Shown: piece by piece, positions 63,979-64,000 of the stretch
How the letters are laid out: each line of letters opens with the position of its first letter
Position numbering within the stretch: the first letter of the stretch is position 1
NCBI GenBank assembly: GCA_028709705.1
Contig: JAQVWL010000003.1
Span: forward strand, 1-64,000
Direction of reading: 5' to 3'
DNA from: Clostridia bacterium
GTDB taxonomy: Bacteria; Bacillota; Clostridia; Christensenellales; UBA1242
Length of the DNA: 64,000 nt
Translations under genes and position numbers: made by a program
Notes under the pieces: model-generated
The model's database searches: none
What the model saw: the letters and a program-made list of their open reading frames with translations, nothing else
Told to the model about the DNA's origin: nothing

Positions 63979-64000
63979 GACTTATAACCTATTTGTTTTT

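Overview
The window is about 64 kb of a strongly A+T-rich (roughly 28-30% G+C by eye) bacterial chromosome. Gene content points to a spore-forming member of the Clostridia, probably one of the compact-genome gut lineages. It has a complete spoIIIAA-AH operon, yqfC-yqfD, spmA-spmB, spoIVB, ytfJ/gerW and two D,D-carboxypeptidases. It also shows Firmicutes-typical orders: holB-ricT-yabB, argR-recN, nusB-xseA-xseB next to spoIIIA, scpA-scpB-DUF2953-ytfJ-dac, and ybeY-era-recO. No rRNA, tRNA, phage, IS transposase or CRISPR array was recognised. Most genes from 9 kb onward are on the minus strand and packed with overlaps of 1-20 nt.

Layout. 1-3.2 kb: mutS (cut by the window edge), mutL and a short miaA, convergent with lexA and a tyrosine recombinase. 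5-9.1 kb: serS, a degenerate nucleotidyltransferase-like protein, and a PadR regulator with a membrane domain. 9.2-21.9 kb (minus): rny, recO-era-ybeY-yqfD-yqfC, an orphan gene, DUF1292-ruvX, rpsI-rplM, recN-argR, and xseB-xseA-nusB-Asp23. 22.1-31.9 kb: spoIIIAH to spoIIIAA, a type IIA topoisomerase pair and engB. 32-46 kb: an O-methyltransferase carrying a cloverleaf insertion, a beta-solenoid surface protein, prfA, a DUF1385-PrmC fusion, tatD, spmAB (plus strand), yabB-ricT-holB, a sugar symporter, thiI with its cysteine desulfurase, and a deacetylase. 46-64 kb: pnp, rpsO, plsC, a pseudouridine synthase, dac-ytfJ-DUF2953-scpB-scpA-site-2 protease, a REP/BIME-like repeat field, dacF-like, purine nucleoside phosphorylase, a SpoIIM-like protein, spoIVB, a YkvI-like permease and rsfS. 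Two large unrecognised membrane/coiled-coil proteins flank rsfS.

How the genes work together. The window mixes housekeeping (mismatch repair, SOS control, tRNA and ribosome maturation, RNA decay by RNase Y and PNPase, chromosome segregation by ScpAB and topoisomerase) with a sporulation set. That set covers the SpoIIIA channel between mother cell and forespore, SpoIVB signalling, spore maturation proteins and cortex-modifying carboxypeptidases.

The most unusual signals are not ordinary genes. (1) A 92-bp G+C-rich DNA cloverleaf (three perfect hairpins closed by a perfect 10-bp stem) sits in frame inside a methyltransferase gene and is translated. (2) Many genes lack a Shine-Dalgarno sequence and have a -10 element only 5-7 nt before the start codon. 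One set has sigma-A-like promoters (recombinase, ruvX, holB, pseudouridine synthase, site-2 protease). The other has sporulation-type CATANNNT boxes exactly 5 nt from ATG (yqfC, spmA, deacetylase, YkvI-like permease). This suggests widespread leaderless mRNAs. (3) Several promoters are built into the terminator of the preceding gene. (4) There is a field of alternating 25-28-bp repeats at 54.7-55.0 kb and a separate small palindrome family, one copy of which lies in a signal-peptide coding region.
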